Assembly: GCF_000376845.1 (NCBI RefSeq)
Contig: NZ_AQXY01000025.1
Span: 62,001-126,000, forward strand
Length of the DNA stretch: 64,000 nt
Direction: 5' to 3'
DNA from: Thioalkalivibrio sp. ALE14
GTDB taxonomy: Bacteria; Pseudomonadota; Gammaproteobacteria; Ectothiorhodospirales; Ectothiorhodospiraceae
Shown: positions 9,071 to 19,475 of the stretch, in pieces
Numbering within the stretch: the stretch's first letter is position 1
Layout of the letters: every line of letters starts with the position of its first letter
The notes under the pieces: generated by a model
What the model was told of the DNA's origin: nothing
What the model saw: the letters and a program-made list of their open reading frames with translations, nothing else
Database searches by the model: none
Made by a program: the position numbers and the translations under genes

Positions 9071-9661
9071 ATGGAGGCGGAACTGGACGAGCTGGTCCAG
9101 GCGCTGCGTTGCCTTCCCGGAGTCGGGGCGAAATCGGCGCGGCGTATGGCGCTGCACCTGCTGGAGCGTGACCGCGAGGGTGCGCGGCGTCTGTCGCGCG
9201 CGGTCGACGAAGCGGTGACTCGCATCGGGCATTGCTCGGTGTGCCGCACGCTGACCTCGTCCGAGACCTGCAGCCGCTGTGCGGACCCGGAGCGCGATTC
9301 TCGGGTGGTCTGCGTGGTGGAGAGCCCGGGCGACGTACTGGCGATCGAATCGGCCACCGATTTCGGCGGGCGCTTCCACGTGCTGCTGGGCCGGTTGTCG
9401 CCGCTGGACGGCATTGGCCCGGAGGAACTCGGGCTGAATCGACTGGAGGCGCGCCTCCAGGCCGAGGGGGTGGAAGAGCTGATCCTGGCCACCAACACGT
9501 CGGTGGAGGGCGAAGTCACGGCCCATTACCTGGCGGAGATGGCGGCACGCCACGGCGTGCGCACGACCCGGATTGCCCAGGGCATCCCCAGTGGGGGCGA
9601 ACTGGAGTACATCGACGCCGGCACCCTGGCGCATGCCCTGTCGGGTCGGCGAGAATATTGA
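9071..9661 (+). CDS. recR: Recombination protein RecR
   Basis: This 196-residue protein starts with a helix-hairpin-helix (LRCLPGVGAKSARRMA, residues 12-27), then a zinc finger with C55, C58, C67 and C70, then a Toprim domain (VVCVVESPGDVLAIE, later TNTSVEGEVTA). It works with RecF and RecO to load RecA at gaps. It is transcribed in line with dnaX and ybaB. The ribosome binding site is weak, but the length matches the family. Confidence 0.95.
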   Translation: MEAELDELVQALRCLPGVGAKSARRMALHLLERDREGARRLSRAVDEAVTRIGHCSVCRTLTSSETCSRCADPERDSRVVCVVESPGDVLAIESATDFGGRFHVLLGRLSPLDGIGPEELGLNRLEARLQAEGVEELILATNTSVEGEVTAHYLAEMAARHGVRTTRIAQGIPSGGELEYIDAGTLAHALSGRREY

Positions 9662-9698
9662 TGCGTGGTAATATTTCGATAGATGCGGGGGTGACGGC

Positions 9699-10043
9699 AT
9701 GACCGATTGCGTGTTCTGCAAGATCGTGGCGGGCGAGATCCCGGCCAAGGTGGTGTTCGAGGACGAAGCCGTGCTGGCCTTTGAAGACCTGAACCCGCAG
9801 GCACCCGAACATGTGCTGATCATCCCGAAAAAGCACATCGCCACGCTGAATGCTCTGGACGATGCGGATGCCCCCGTGATCGGGCAGATGACCCGGGTGG
9901 CGGCGCAGATTGCACGCGATCGCGGATTTGCGGAAAACGGTTATCGAACCGTGATGAATTGCAACGAACACGGTGGGCAGACGGTCTACCATATACACAT
10001 GCACGTCCTCGCCGGGCGTGCGCTGAGCTGGCCCCCAGGCTAG
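9699..10043 (+). CDS. hinT: HIT-family nucleotide-binding protein (HinT-like)
   Basis: The 114-residue protein starts MTDCVFCKIVAGEIPAKVV and carries the histidine triad HIHMH (H98, H100, H102). These proteins hydrolyse purine nucleoside phosphoramidates and adenylated by-products. It follows recR after 37 bases and may share its transcript. A strong GC-rich hairpin at 10105-10138 lies shortly after its stop codon. Confidence 0.92.
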   Translation: MTDCVFCKIVAGEIPAKVVFEDEAVLAFEDLNPQAPEHVLIIPKKHIATLNALDDADAPVIGQMTRVAAQIARDRGFAENGYRTVMNCNEHGGQTVYHIHMHVLAGRALSWPPG

Positions 10044-10071
10044 ACCGATAACAACAATACGGACGACTGGT

Positions 10072-10875
10072 GTGACGCGACACGGTTTCAACGGTGCAGC
10101 CCCGAACCCGCCGCAGGTGCAAGACCTGCGGCGGGTTCGCGCATGCGTGCCGCGGGGATCCCTGTTGGCGGTTGCGCTGCTCGCGGGCGCGTTCGCGTTC
10201 GCCGCTGCGCCGGCGGGTGCGGATGATCGCTACTCGTTGCTGGCGACGCCGCAGGCCGAAGCCCTTGTGGGGCCGGGCCTGGGTGCTTCGGCGCTGCGTG
10301 CGGAACCCGAAGCCGACCGCGACGGTGCATCCCGTTATCGCCTGTCGGTGCGTAACACCGCCGATGCCGCGGCGCTGGACGATGCGGACAATGCCTTCGC
10401 CGGCCCGCGCCTTTTCGAGGCGGTGGGCGGCTATCACCAGGAGCTGGGCGGCGGCTTCGGCTACGGCCTGAATCTCGGCTTCGGCATGGAAACTCGTCCG
10501 GACTGGAACGATCTCGGCCCGGCCAGCGAGTCCACCGCGTATTTCACCGACTTCAGCTTTGGGCCGACCTTTGCCTCCGGCCGCTTTGACAGCCAGTTCC
10601 GAGTGGGGGTGCGTCAGCCCCTGTCCAGCGACGACCGGGACCAGGGCTTTGGCTATGGCACGCGCTATCGCGAGACGGGCCGTACCGCGGGCTACCTGAG
10701 CCTGGACGGTCGGCTGCGTCTGCAGAACCAGTCCGAGCTCTCCCTGAGCCTGTACTACGATGACTATTCGCTGAACTCCGCGGATGACTGGCTGGCCGAT
10801 CGCCTCGAATTCGAGGGCGTTACTCGCGAACCGACCTCCTCGGTCATCGGCGTCGAGATGGGTCTGACCTTCTGA
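10072..10875 (+). CDS. Secreted beta-barrel-like protein, probably outer membrane
   Basis: The protein has a hydrophobic signal segment (LLAVALLAGAFAFAAAPAGA, cleavage before DDRYS) followed by alternating aromatic and polar strands (GYGLNLGFGMET, LSLSLYYDDYSL) and ends EMGLTF, a terminal aromatic strand typical of outer-membrane barrels. The open frame begins at GTG 10072 but a strong hairpin covers its first codons. GTG 10147 is in frame and puts the signal peptide at the N-terminus, so it is the more likely start. No family recognised. Confidence 0.7.
   Translation: MTRHGFNGAAPNPPQVQDLRRVRACVPRGSLLAVALLAGAFAFAAAPAGADDRYSLLATPQAEALVGPGLGASALRAEPEADRDGASRYRLSVRNTADAAALDDADNAFAGPRLFEAVGGYHQELGGGFGYGLNLGFGMETRPDWNDLGPASESTAYFTDFSFGPTFASGRFDSQFRVGVRQPLSSDDRDQGFGYGTRYRETGRTAGYLSLDGRLRLQNQSELSLSLYYDDYSLNSADDWLADRLEFEGVTREPTSSVIGVEMGLTF
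10105..10138 (+). terminator. Strong hairpin after hinT
   Basis: AACCCGCCGCAGGT pairs perfectly with ACCTGCGGCGGGTT around a short GCAAG loop. No U-run follows. It probably ends or attenuates the dnaX-hinT transcript. It overlaps the first codons of the next reading frame if that gene starts at 10072, which argues for a later start there. Confidence 0.6.
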
Positions 10876-11106
10876 TCCCGGCCCCCGCCGCGACACCTCC
10901 CACCGCTAGTTCGAAAAAACACTTCAAGAGCGTTAACAGGAAGTTGGGGAGGCTGGAAGAAATGCCCGTTTTAATGCGCTGAGCGGCGCCGGGGTCGTTC
11001 GCAGGGCTTAATCGAACAAGCGGTTTTCAATCCCTTTCCCTTCCAGTCTTCCCTTCTTCCTGTAAACCGATTTCTAGGTTTTCTTGTGCGCTCCGTGGTG
11101 GAACCG

Positions 11107-12003
11107 TTACCCGCGGGCGCGGGTTTGGGCGGGGATCTCGCTGGCCAGTTCGTGCCAGGCCTGCAGGCGAGCGGCGGGGAGTTCGCCGGCCTCGATGGCG
11201 GCGCGAACTGCACAGCCCGGCTCGGTCTGGTGGCGGCAGTCGCGGAAGCGGCATTGATCGCCGCGCTTGGCGATGTCCGGGAAGCCGCGCTCCAGGGTGT
11301 CCAGCGACGGGATCTCGGGCGTGAAGTCGCGCACACCGGGCGAGTCGATCCAGGCACCCCCGTTGGCCAGTGGATACCACTGCGCGGTGACCGTGGTGTG
11401 GCGGCCCTCGCCCGAGGCGGCCAGGTCGCCGGTGGCTGGTGCGATCGCGTCGGCGATCCCGTATTGATCGAGCAGGGCCGCCACCAGCGAGGACTTTCCG
11501 ACGCCGGACTGACCGACCAGGACATTGGTTTGCCCGGCCGCGGCTGCCGCAAGGTCATCCAGACCGTAGCCGGTTTTCGCGCTGACGAATAGTGGGTCCA
11601 GATCCAGCCCCCGGTAGGCGGCCAACCAGGCGGGCGGTTCCGCGGGGCCGGTATCCTGCTTGTTGATTAGTAGCCGGGGACGGGCGGGCAGGTTCAGGAT
11701 GGCGACCAGAAAGCGGTCGATCAGGTTGCGCGAGGGGGCCGGCTCCGGCGCGATCACGATCCACACGCAGTCGATGTTGGCCGCGATCACCTTGCGTCGC
11801 CCGAACCCGTCGCGCCGCACCAGAACGTTGTCGCGGTCGAGCTGGCGTGCGATTTGTTCCCCCGAGGCGTCCAGCTCCACGCGGTCACCACAGGCAATCT
11901 CCCGGAACCGGCGGTGCAGGCGCAGACGTCGCGGAGGGTGATGATCCACCGCGACGTCGGCCATCTGGTTGTGACGGGCGAAGACCCGGGCGATCTGGCT
12001 CAA
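11107..12003 (-). CDS. rsgA: Ribosome small-subunit GTPase RsgA
   Basis: The 298-residue protein shows the circularly permuted GTPase order: NKQD (residues 114-117) comes before the P-loop GQSGVGKS (164-171) and DSPG (220-223). A C-terminal zinc site is formed by C251, C256, H258 and C264. RsgA helps late maturation of the 30S subunit. It is the last of three minus-strand genes after the cytochrome c and pterin dehydratase genes, and 21 bases separate it from the latter. Confidence 0.95.
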   Translation of the reverse strand: MSQIARVFARHNQMADVAVDHHPPRRLRLHRRFREIACGDRVELDASGEQIARQLDRDNVLVRRDGFGRRKVIAANIDCVWIVIAPEPAPSRNLIDRFLVAILNLPARPRLLINKQDTGPAEPPAWLAAYRGLDLDPLFVSAKTGYGLDDLAAAAAGQTNVLVGQSGVGKSSLVAALLDQYGIADAIAPATGDLAASGEGRHTTVTAQWYPLANGGAWIDSPGVRDFTPEIPSLDTLERGFPDIAKRGDQCRFRDCRHQTEPGCAVRAAIEAGELPAARLQAWHELASEIPAQTRARG

Positions 12004-12024
12004 GCCGGGGCTCCGGGGCGAGGG

Positions 12025-12360
12025 TTACTCGAACAGCGCATCGATGCGCGCGGCGCAGATGAAGTCGTTCTCGCTCAGGCCGCCGATGGCGTGGGTCGAG
12101 AACTCCACGGCACAGCGATTGAAGCCGACGGCCATGTCGGGGTGGTGATCCTCGACATGGGCGATCCAGGCCACGGCGTTCACGAACGCCATGGTTTCGT
12201 GGAAGTTCTTGAACTTGAAACTGCGCTGGATGCTCTTGCCGGCTTCGTCGATACCCCAGGAATCGTGTACCTGTTCCAGGGCGCGTTCCGCGTCTGCGCG
12301 AGGCATCGGGGCGGTCATGCCCTCGCAGGACTGGCAGTGTCGGGTCTTGAGATCACTCAT
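12025..12360 (-). CDS. phhB: Pterin-4a-carbinolamine dehydratase
   Basis: The 111-residue protein has the family catalytic pattern: AHVEDHHPDMAVGFNRCAVEFSTH in the middle and GGLSENDFICAARID near the end, with the HH pair needed for dehydratase chemistry. It recycles the pterin cofactor of aromatic hydroxylases and also has a regulatory role in some bacteria. The start MSDLKTRH at 12360 overlaps the 3' end of the cytochrome c gene by 8 bases. The same window has a degenerate member of this fold, acRAF (42329-42610), which lacks the HH pair. Confidence 0.93.
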   Translation of the reverse strand: MSDLKTRHCQSCEGMTAPMPRADAERALEQVHDSWGIDEAGKSIQRSFKFKNFHETMAFVNAVAWIAHVEDHHPDMAVGFNRCAVEFSTHAIGGLSENDFICAARIDALFE

Positions 12361-12673
12361 CGAACTGGTAGTACTCCGCATTGAGGTAGGCAACCACGGC
12401 GTTCACCTCGTCGTCGAACCAGTTGGTCCCGAGGTTCACGTTGCAGTTGTTGACCTGGGCGACCAGTTCGTCGTGCGAGCCGACCATACGGTTGTCACGG
12501 GTGTAGAGTCCGGAGCCGTCGCCTCCGACCATGTCGGCATGGCAGCTGATGCAGTTGTCGCTGTGCAGTTCCTGTCCCACGCGGATGTCGTCGGCCAGCG
12601 CGGTGCTTGCGCCGCCAAGGGTCAAGGCCAGCACGGCCGTGCCGGCGGCGAGATGTGCATTGGTATGTCGCAT
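12353..12673 (-). CDS. Periplasmic monohaem cytochrome c
   Basis: This 106-residue protein has a signal peptide (cleavage after STALA, residue 27) and one haem-attachment motif CISCH (C41, C44, H45). Candidate axial methionines are M48 and M63. The size fits a small class I electron carrier, plausible in sulfur oxidation or respiration. GGAGGGAACC precedes the start at 12673. It is the first gene of the minus-strand operon with phhB and rsgA, and is divergent from orn. Confidence 0.88.
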   Translation of the reverse strand: MRHTNAHLAAGTAVLALTLGGASTALADDIRVGQELHSDNCISCHADMVGGDGSGLYTRDNRMVGSHDELVAQVNNCNVNLGTNWFDDEVNAVVAYLNAEYYQFDE

Positions 12674-12799
12674 GGTTCCCTCCTCGTTACGGGGGTTTGC
12701 GCCCGTGTCACGGGCGTTGCAACCATGATGATAGACTCCCGCGACATATGAAAGGGCAGCCGTCATGAAGGCGTGGCCTGTCCGCCAAGGAGGCACCCC

Positions 12800-13363
12800 A
12801 TGGCCATCAACGCCGAAAACCTGATCTGGATCGATCTCGAGATGACCGGTCTGGAGCCGCAGACCGACCGGATCCTGGAGGTGGCGACCATCGTCACCGA
12901 CAAGGAGCTGAACACCCTGGCCGAGGGGCCGGTCATTGCCATCTACCAGCCGGCCGAGGTGCTGGAGGCGATGGATGAATGGAACCAGCGCACCCACGGC
13001 ACCTCGGGTCTGATCGAGCGGGTGCGTAACAGCTCGTCGGAGACCCGCGACGCCGAGCAGGCGACGCTGGAATTCCTGGCGCAGTACGTGCCGAAAGGCG
13101 CCTCGCCGATGTGCGGAAATTCCATTTGCCAGGATCGGCGGTTCATGGCGCGGCTGATGCCGGAGCTCGAGCAGTACTTCCACTACCGCAACCTGGATGT
13201 TTCGACGCTGAAGGAGCTGGCGCGACGCTGGGCGCCGGACGTGATCGCGCAGTTGCGCAAGAATGCATCGCATCAGGCGTTGCAGGATATCCGCGATTCC
13301 ATCGACGAACTGCGCCTGTATCGCGAGCGGTTTATCCGGATGCCGCCGGCCTCGCAGCACTGA
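12800..13363 (+). CDS. orn: Oligoribonuclease
   Basis: The 187-residue DEDD-type exonuclease starts [20 protein letters not shown] with catalytic D12 and E14; later motifs include [12 protein letters not shown] and [11 protein letters not shown] with the catalytic His/Asp. It degrades 2-5-nucleotide RNAs, including the pGpG product of cyclic-di-GMP breakdown. AAGGAGG lies upstream. It is divergent from the cytochrome c gene, and its 3' end faces the large palindrome at 13379-14172. Confidence 0.96.
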   Translation: MAINAENLIWIDLEMTGLEPQTDRILEVATIVTDKELNTLAEGPVIAIYQPAEVLEAMDEWNQRTHGTSGLIERVRNSSSETRDAEQATLEFLAQYVPKGASPMCGNSICQDRRFMARLMPELEQYFHYRNLDVSTLKELARRWAPDVIAQLRKNASHQALQDIRDSIDELRLYRERFIRMPPASQH

Positions 13364-13378
13364 TCTGCGACGTTGACA

Positions 13379-14172
13379 GGGGCTTCGTTCGGCCGCCTGC
13401 CTTGTAGTGGCTGGTCCTGGTTCGGCATCGGGTGTTTACGGTGGCTTCGGTCCGCCGCCTGCCCGGCGCTGACTCGCCAGCGCGCCCCGAGTTACTTCTT
13501 TGCTCGTGCAAAGAAGTAACCAAGAAACACGCCCGACTGCCGCGACCCCGGCCCGCTGTGCGGGCCGGGGTTTCCCTCGCTCCGAGGCTTTTCGCGGGCG
13601 GCGCTGAACTCGCTACGCCTGCGGCTCCGCTCAGACATCCAGCGCCTCTGATCCCGCGAAAACCCTCTCCACTCGGCGCGACGACAACGGGGGGATCAAG
13701 GTCAAGACAACGGCCGTCCCGATGGTCTTGCCAGTGGATGAAGGCTGGGTCTTCCGACATCCTGGGCACGCTCGGCCTTTGGCCGTTGCGTGCCGCGCCC
13801 GCGAGCGGGCGCCGGGGGGCTGTCGGACGGCAAGGCCGTTGTTGTGTCGTGGGGTCGGAGTGCCTTCTGTCTTGACCTTACTCCCCCGTATGGAGCCCCT
13901 CGCGGAGGGCGTGGTGGGCCGGGAGAAGGCGCTGGATGTCTGAGCGGAGCCGCAGGCGCAGCGAGTTCAGCGCCGCCGGCCCAGCACGTCCGGAGCGAGG
14001 TTCCCGGGCGGAATCCGGGTGCCCTTCTTTGGGTCCTTTCTTGGGCAAGCAAGAAAGGACCTCGCGGCGCGCTGGCGAGTCAGCGCACGGCAGTATGTGG
14101 ACCGAAGGCACGTAAACACCGGAGGACGAACGAGGCCCAGCCAACACTAGGCAGGTGGCCGAACGAAGCCCC
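13379..14172. repeat. Large imperfect palindrome (~0.8 kb), non-coding
   Basis: The outer arms start with GGGGCTTCGTTCGGCC and end with its near complement; matching continues through GGTGTTTACG and GCTGACTCGCCAGCGCGCC on both sides. An inner pair (13599-13647 against 13927-13977) matches over about 50 bases. Each arm also holds its own hairpin: GTTACTTCTTTGC/GCAAAGAAGTAAC at 13491-13520 and GGTCCTTTCTTG/CAAGAAAGGACC at 14032-14061. The stems differ in sequence but keep the fold. Short open frames inside have no ribosome binding site and were not called. The block lies between the convergent ends of orn and the HNH gene. Confidence 0.75.
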
Positions 14173-14229
14173 CGTTACCAACGAACGACGAACCAGGCCC
14201 GGATCTCCGTGGGCCCCGCGCTTGGCGGA

Positions 14230-14556
14230 TTAGCCGCGCGGCTTGAAGCCGGGCGGGTGGCGCGCGATCCAGGCGACGAAGTCGCGGATCACCGGCTCGG
14301 CCAGCAGCGCCTCGCGCGTGTTCAGGCGCTCGGCCAGGGTCTGCTCGTCGAAGTGCTTGTGGATGTGATTGTGGCAGGGACGGCAGACCCAGAGAATGCG
14401 ACGCTCGCGCTCGGCGCGGCTGAAGCGCCGCCGGATACGCTTGCGCCGATGCTGCTTGCGCGGGATCAGGTGGTGCCGGGTCAGGTCCTCCATCGCACGT
14501 CCGCACAGTTCGCAGGCCGCCCCGGGTTTTGATTCTGAAGGGCCGGCTGGGATCAC
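14230..14556 (-). CDS. HNH-type zinc-binding endonuclease-like protein
   Basis: The 108-residue protein has two cysteine pairs, CELCG (C15, C18) and CRPCH (C58, C61), with HH at 28-29 and the HNHIHKH run at 62-68. This is the layout of a compact HNH nuclease fold. The very basic middle (RKQHRRKRIRRR) probably contacts nucleic acid. The GTG start overlaps the stop of the upstream gene by four bases (GTGA), so it is translationally coupled to the YdjM-like gene. The physiological role is unknown. Confidence 0.75.
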   Translation of the reverse strand: MIPAGPSESKPGAACELCGRAMEDLTRHHLIPRKQHRRKRIRRRFSRAERERRILWVCRPCHNHIHKHFDEQTLAERLNTREALLAEPVIRDFVAWIARHPPGFKPRG

Positions 14557-15632
14557 GGCATCCTCATGCGGCAGCGCGGTGGCGGCCGGGTGACGGCGTA
14601 GTCGGGTTCGGCCAGGTCCATCAGGCAGGGCGCGCCCTCCGGATCGATGATGCGCGTGGCGATGGCACGGATCGCGTCTCCACGCGGACCCGTCTCGCGG
14701 ACCTGGCGGCTGGTGATCGGCTCCCAGTCGCCGTCGCGTTCCTCGGCGATCTCGAAGCCAAAGGGAAAGTAGCCAGGAGCACCCAGCCGCAGGTCGGTGA
14801 CGACCAGACGATCGGGCCTGTCCTCGTGCTCGGCGCGATGGAAGCGGAGGAAGTCGCCGGCGAACCATTGCAGGCGCTGCCCGTCTTCCAGAGCGAGTGC
14901 GGCGTCCGCCAGGTGTGCGCCGCGCACGAAGGCCTCGAAGTCCGGGCGGATGGGCTGGTCGAGGATGCCGACCCAAGCCTCGAGGAAGCGGTCGTCATCC
15001 ATTACGGTGACGCGCCACAGGAGCAGGTTGAACGGGGTGGGCTGGATCATGCGCGGCTGGTCCTGCAGGTCCATCGCGATCAGCGCGGGCTGGATGCGAT
15101 GGTCGAGCCAGGCTTTTAATGCGAGGCCGGATCCGGCGTAGGCGGTGGACAGCACCAGTCCGGCAACCAGCAGGCGTGGCGCGAAGCGATAGAACAGGGC
15201 GCCGATGGCGGCCACCAGCAGGGGCAGGGTGTAGAGCGGGTCGATCACGAAGATCGAGGCGGTCCCGACCGGCCCCATGAAGGGCCACAGGATCTGGGTG
15301 CCGTAGGTGGTCAGGGCATCCAGCAGGACATGGGTGGACAGCACCAGGAACAGGAACCACCACCAGCGCCCGAAGCCGATGTCGCGCGTAGCCGGCACGC
15401 GCGCGAGCAGGCCGGCCATGCCGGTTGCGATCAGCAGGTGCAGCAACAGGGAGTGGCTGAAGCCGCGGTGATGGATGAAATCGGAGACGTCATCGCCGTA
15501 GGCTATGAGCGTGTCGAGGTCCGGGACGATGGCGACGGCGGCCCCCAGCAGGACGGCCTTGCGGCCCAGGCGTGATCCGAGGGTCAGGCCGCCGACGACG
15601 GCGCCCAGACTGGCTTGAGTGACGGGATCCAT
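14553..15632 (-). CDS. YdjM-family membrane-bound metal-dependent hydrolase
   Basis: This 359-residue protein starts [15 protein letters not shown] and has the family motifs LVPDLD-like (AIVPDLDTL, residues ~34-42), HHRGFSHSL and [13 protein letters not shown], which place conserved His/Asp residues at membrane boundaries. About four or five transmembrane helices lie in the first 180 residues; the C-terminal half is soluble. YdjM homologues are inner-membrane proteins, some under SOS control. The gene is coupled to the HNH gene downstream. Confidence 0.82.
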   Translation of the reverse strand: MDPVTQASLGAVVGGLTLGSRLGRKAVLLGAAVAIVPDLDTLIAYGDDVSDFIHHRGFSHSLLLHLLIATGMAGLLARVPATRDIGFGRWWWFLFLVLSTHVLLDALTTYGTQILWPFMGPVGTASIFVIDPLYTLPLLVAAIGALFYRFAPRLLVAGLVLSTAYAGSGLALKAWLDHRIQPALIAMDLQDQPRMIQPTPFNLLLWRVTVMDDDRFLEAWVGILDQPIRPDFEAFVRGAHLADAALALEDGQRLQWFAGDFLRFHRAEHEDRPDRLVVTDLRLGAPGYFPFGFEIAEERDGDWEPITSRQVRETGPRGDAIRAIATRIIDPEGAPCLMDLAEPDYAVTRPPPRCRMRMP

Positions 15633-15713
15633 GCGGGACCTTTCCTTTGCGTTGACGCGCTTGCGACGGGTGCGCGGCGCGCGAGTTCACGAGATCAGAC
15701 CAGAGCGGCAGAG

Positions 15714-18700
15714 ATGACTCAAGCCGGAAGCAGACAGCAGTGGCAGTTCTGGGTGGACCGGGGCGGGACCTTTACCGACCTGGTTGCCCGGGATCCGGAG
15801 GGCGAGCTGCACACGCGCAAGCTGCTGTCCGAGAACCCGCAGGCCTATGCCGATGCCGCGGTACAGGGGGTTCGTGACCTGCTCGGTCTGGCCGGGGACG
15901 ATCCGATTCCGGCCGGGCTGATCCACGAGGTGCGCATGGGTACCACGGTGGCGACCAACGCGCTGCTGGAGCGCAAGGGCGAGCCGACCCTGCTGGTGAT
16001 CACCGAGGGGCTGGAGGACGCCCTGGCGATCGGGCACCAGGCGCGGCCGGAGCTCTTCGCGCGGGCCATTCGGCTGCCGTCGCCGGTGTATGCCCGCGTG
16101 GAACCGGTGCGCGAGCGGGTGAACGCGGCCGGCGAGGTCCTCCAGGCGGTGGATCTCGAGGCCCTGCGGCCGCGCCTGCAGGCGGCCCTGAATGACGGGA
16201 TTCGCGCCGTGGCCGTGGTCTGTGTGCATGGCTATCGCTATCCGGCGCACGAGCAGGCCGTCGCGGCGCTCGCCCGCGAGATGGGCTTTGCCGAGGTGGC
16301 GACCAGCCACGCGACCAGCCCGCTGATCAAGCTGGTGCCGCGCGGCGAGACCACGGTGGTGGATGCCTATCTGTCACCGGTGCTGGGCCGTTACGTGGAG
16401 CAGGTCAGCTCGGAACTGGGCGATGTGCCGCTGCGCTTCATGCAGTCGCATGGCGGGCTGGTGGACGCGGCGCGCTTCCGGGGCCGCGACGCGATCCTGT
16501 CCGGACCGGCCGGCGGTATTGTCGGGGCGCTGAAGACCGCCGCGCCGCTCGGTTTCGAGCGCCTGATTACCTTCGACATGGGTGGGACTTCCACGGACGT
16601 TGCTCACCTGGCCGGCGAACTGGAACGGCGCCAGGAGAGCGAGGTGGCCGGTGCCCGCCTGCGCGTGCCGATGCTGGACATCCACACGGTGGCCGCCGGG
16701 GGCGGATCGGTCTGCCGCTTCGACGGAATCCGCCTGCGGGTGGGACCGGAATCCGCCGGGGCGCAGCCCGGTCCGGCCTGCTACGGCCAGGGCGGGCCGC
16801 TGACGGTGACCGACTGCAACGTGCTGCTGGGGCGACTGCGTCCCGAATATTTCCCGGCGGTATTCGGACCCGGGCGTGACCGCCCGCTGGACCCGGATCC
16901 GGTCCGGCAACAGTTCGAGGTGCTGGCGAGCGAGGTGCGGTCGGCGACGGGTGATGCGGTGACGCCGGTGGGGCTGGCCGAGGGGTTGTTGCAGATCGCG
17001 GTGGAACACATGGCGCAGGCGATCAAGACCATCTCCGTACAGCGCGGCCACGACGTGTCGCGCTATGCGCTGGTCTGCTTTGGCGGGGCGGGGGGGCAGC
17101 ATGCCTGCCGGGTCGCGGAGCAACTGGGCATGCACCATATCCTGTTCCATCCGCTGGGCGGGGTGCTGTCGGCCTATGGCATGGGGCTGGGCGAGCTGCG
17201 CGCCCTGCGCGAGCGCAGCCTGGAATGGCTGCTGGACGCGGCGCATGCCGAGGCGATCGAGTCTGCACTGGAGGATCAGGCCAGGGCCGCGGCCGCGGCC
17301 CTGGCCGAGCAGGGCGTGGCCGAGGAGGCCATGCGTATCGAGCGGCGCCTGCACCTGCGGCTGGCGGGCTCGGATACCGCGCTGGAGGTGCCGCATGGGT
17401 CGGTCGACGCGCTGATGGAGGCCTTCGCCGCGGCCTGGCGCGGGCGTTACGGTTTCGCGCCGCCGGATCGCGAGCTGGTGGTGGCGGTCGCGGTGGCCGA
17501 GGCGATCGCCACTGGAGACGAGGCATCGGACATGTCGGTCCCGACACAGGGGTCGCGCGAGATGCCCGCTCCCGAGGCGGATACGGTTACGATGGTGGTA
17601 GCGGGCGAGCGGCGCGACGTGCCGCTGTACCGGCGCGAGGACTTGCGCCCCGGGATGACCCTGGCGGGGCCGGCGTTGGTGATCGAGGCCACCGCGACAC
17701 TGGTGCTGGAGCCGGGCTGGTCCGGGTGCATCGAGCACGAGGGCACGCTGCGCCTGGAGCGCGAGGCCGACGCTGACCGGCGCGTGCAGCCGGCGGCCAG
17801 CGATCCGGCCTCGATCCCGCGCGATCCGGTCCTGCTGGAGGTCTTCAACAACCGCTTCATGGCGATTGCCGACCAGATGGGCTTTACCCTGCGCAACACT
17901 GCGCACTCGGTGAACATCAAGGAGCGCCTGGACTTCTCCTGCGCGTTGTTCGACGCCCGGGGCCAGCTGGTGGCCAACGCCCCGCACATGCCGGTGCACC
18001 TGGGCTCGATGGGTGCCAGCGTGCGCGCGGTGGTCGCGGCCGCCGGCGCCGACCTGCGCCCGGGGGATGCCTGGGTGCTGAACGATCCCTACAACGGCGG
18101 GACCCATCTGCCGGACATCACGGTGGTCACGCCGGTGTTCGTGGGGCCCGGCGGCGTGGTGACCGAAGACCCGGAGGCCGATGTGGCTGCTCCGGCGTTC
18201 TTCGTGGCCTCGCGCGGGCATCACGCGGACGTCGGCGGCATCACGCCGGGCTCCATGCCGGCCTTCTCCCGCCGGCTGGAGGAGGAGGGGGTGCTAATCG
18301 CCCCGACCCGGCTGGTCCGTGACGGGCGCTTTGCCACGTCGCGCCTGCGGGACCTCCTGGTCTCGGGCGACTGGCCGGCCCGCAACCCCGACCAGAACCT
18401 GGCGGACCTGGAGGCCCAGGTGGCGGCCAATCGCAAGGGGCTGGAGGAGCTGGGCCGGCTGCTGGATGAGTACGGTGCGGCCACCGTCACGGCCTACATG
18501 CGGCACGTCCAGGACAATGCCACCGAGGCGGTCGAACGGCTGATCCCGGGCCTGGAGGGCGGTACGTTCCGCTATGCACTGGACAACGGCGCCGAGATCC
18601 GGGTGGCCGTAACCCCCGATCCGGGCGCGCGCCGCCTGCGGATCGACTTCGCGGGGACCTCGCCGGCCCGCGAGGATAATTTCAATGCCCCGGGTTCCAT

Positions 18701-19382
18701 CGTGCGGGCGGCGGTGCTGTACGTGCTGCGCACGCTGCTGGAGGACGCGATCCCGCTGAACGATGGCTGCCTGAAGCCGGTGGAGCTGGCGATCCCGGAG
18801 GGCTGCCTGCTGAACCCGCTGCCGCCGGCCGCGGTGGTGGCCGGCAACGTCGAGACCTCGCAGGTGGTGACCGATGCGCTGTTCGGTGCGCTCGGGGTGC
18901 AGGCCGCGGCCCAGGGCACGATGAACAACCTGACGTTTGGCGATGCCGGGAGGCAGTACTACGAGACCATCGCCGGCGGCGCCGGGGCCGGGCCCGGTTA
19001 TGACGGGGCCAGCGCCGTGCAGACGCACATGACCAACTCGCGCCTGACCGACCCCGAGGTCCTGGAGAGTCGTTTCCCGGTGCGGGTGGAGCGGTTCGGC
19101 TATCGCCGGGGTTCCGGTGGTGGCGGCGAGTATCGTGGCGGCGACGGCGTGATTCGCCGGCTGGGCTTTGACGCGCCGATGGAGGTGGTGTTGCTGGCCA
19201 ACCGGCGCCGCGTGCCGCCGTTCGGCATGGCCGGGGGCGAGCCCGGGGCTCTCGGCGAGGATGTCATCCTGCGCGCCGATGGCCGCCGTGAACCGATGGC
19301 GGGCTGCGATCGCCGCGCGGTGGGCCCGGGGGATGCGGTGGAGATCCATACGCCCGGCGGGGGCGGCTATGGTCGCGGCTAG
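15714..19382 (+). CDS. Fused hydantoinase/5-oxoprolinase (HyuA-HyuB)
   Basis: The 1222-residue protein joins an ATP-binding HyuA half ([12 protein letters not shown] at the N-terminus, [12 protein letters not shown] and [11 protein letters not shown] inside) to a HyuB half (from about residue 700, [20 protein letters not shown], later [19 protein letters not shown] and a Gly-rich end). The order and size match ATP-dependent 5-oxoprolinase, which opens 5-oxoproline to glutamate, but hydantoin substrates are also possible. ATG 15714 was chosen because homology begins directly after it. It is divergent from the YdjM-like gene. Confidence 0.88.
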   Translation: MTQAGSRQQWQFWVDRGGTFTDLVARDPEGELHTRKLLSENPQAYADAAVQGVRDLLGLAGDDPIPAGLIHEVRMGTTVATNALLERKGEPTLLVITEGLEDALAIGHQARPELFARAIRLPSPVYARVEPVRERVNAAGEVLQAVDLEALRPRLQAALNDGIRAVAVVCVHGYRYPAHEQAVAALAREMGFAEVATSHATSPLIKLVPRGETTVVDAYLSPVLGRYVEQVSSELGDVPLRFMQSHGGLVDAARFRGRDAILSGPAGGIVGALKTAAPLGFERLITFDMGGTSTDVAHLAGELERRQESEVAGARLRVPMLDIHTVAAGGGSVCRFDGIRLRVGPESAGAQPGPACYGQGGPLTVTDCNVLLGRLRPEYFPAVFGPGRDRPLDPDPVRQQFEVLASEVRSATGDAVTPVGLAEGLLQIAVEHMAQAIKTISVQRGHDVSRYALVCFGGAGGQHACRVAEQLGMHHILFHPLGGVLSAYGMGLGELRALRERSLEWLLDAAHAEAIESALEDQARAAAAALAEQGVAEEAMRIERRLHLRLAGSDTALEVPHGSVDALMEAFAAAWRGRYGFAPPDRELVVAVAVAEAIATGDEASDMSVPTQGSREMPAPEADTVTMVVAGERRDVPLYRREDLRPGMTLAGPALVIEATATLVLEPGWSGCIEHEGTLRLEREADADRRVQPAASDPASIPRDPVLLEVFNNRFMAIADQMGFTLRNTAHSVNIKERLDFSCALFDARGQLVANAPHMPVHLGSMGASVRAVVAAAGADLRPGDAWVLNDPYNGGTHLPDITVVTPVFVGPGGVVTEDPEADVAAPAFFVASRGHHADVGGITPGSMPAFSRRLEEEGVLIAPTRLVRDGRFATSRLRDLLVSGDWPARNPDQNLADLEAQVAANRKGLEELGRLLDEYGAATVTAYMRHVQDNATEAVERLIPGLEGGTFRYALDNGAEIRVAVTPDPGARRLRIDFAGTSPAREDNFNAPGSIVRAAVLYVLRTLLEDAIPLNDGCLKPVELAIPEGCLLNPLPPAAVVAGNVETSQVVTDALFGALGVQAAAQGTMNNLTFGDAGRQYYETIAGGAGAGPGYDGASAVQTHMTNSRLTDPEVLESRFPVRVERFGYRRGSGGGGEYRGGDGVIRRLGFDAPMEVVLLANRRRVPPFGMAGGEPGALGEDVILRADGRREPMAGCDRRAVGPGDAVEIHTPGGGGYGRG

Positions 19383-19475
19383 CCCGGATGTTTCATGACT
19401 TCGCGTGATGATTGCGCAGGCTATTGGCCTGTCGCCGGCCCTGGCGTCCGGTGCTCCCTCCGCCTTCGGCCCCCT

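Noticed and set aside
13432-14147. Several short open frames within the large palindrome
   Set aside because: They occur on both strands as mirror images of the repeat, lack ribosome binding sites, and show no domain.
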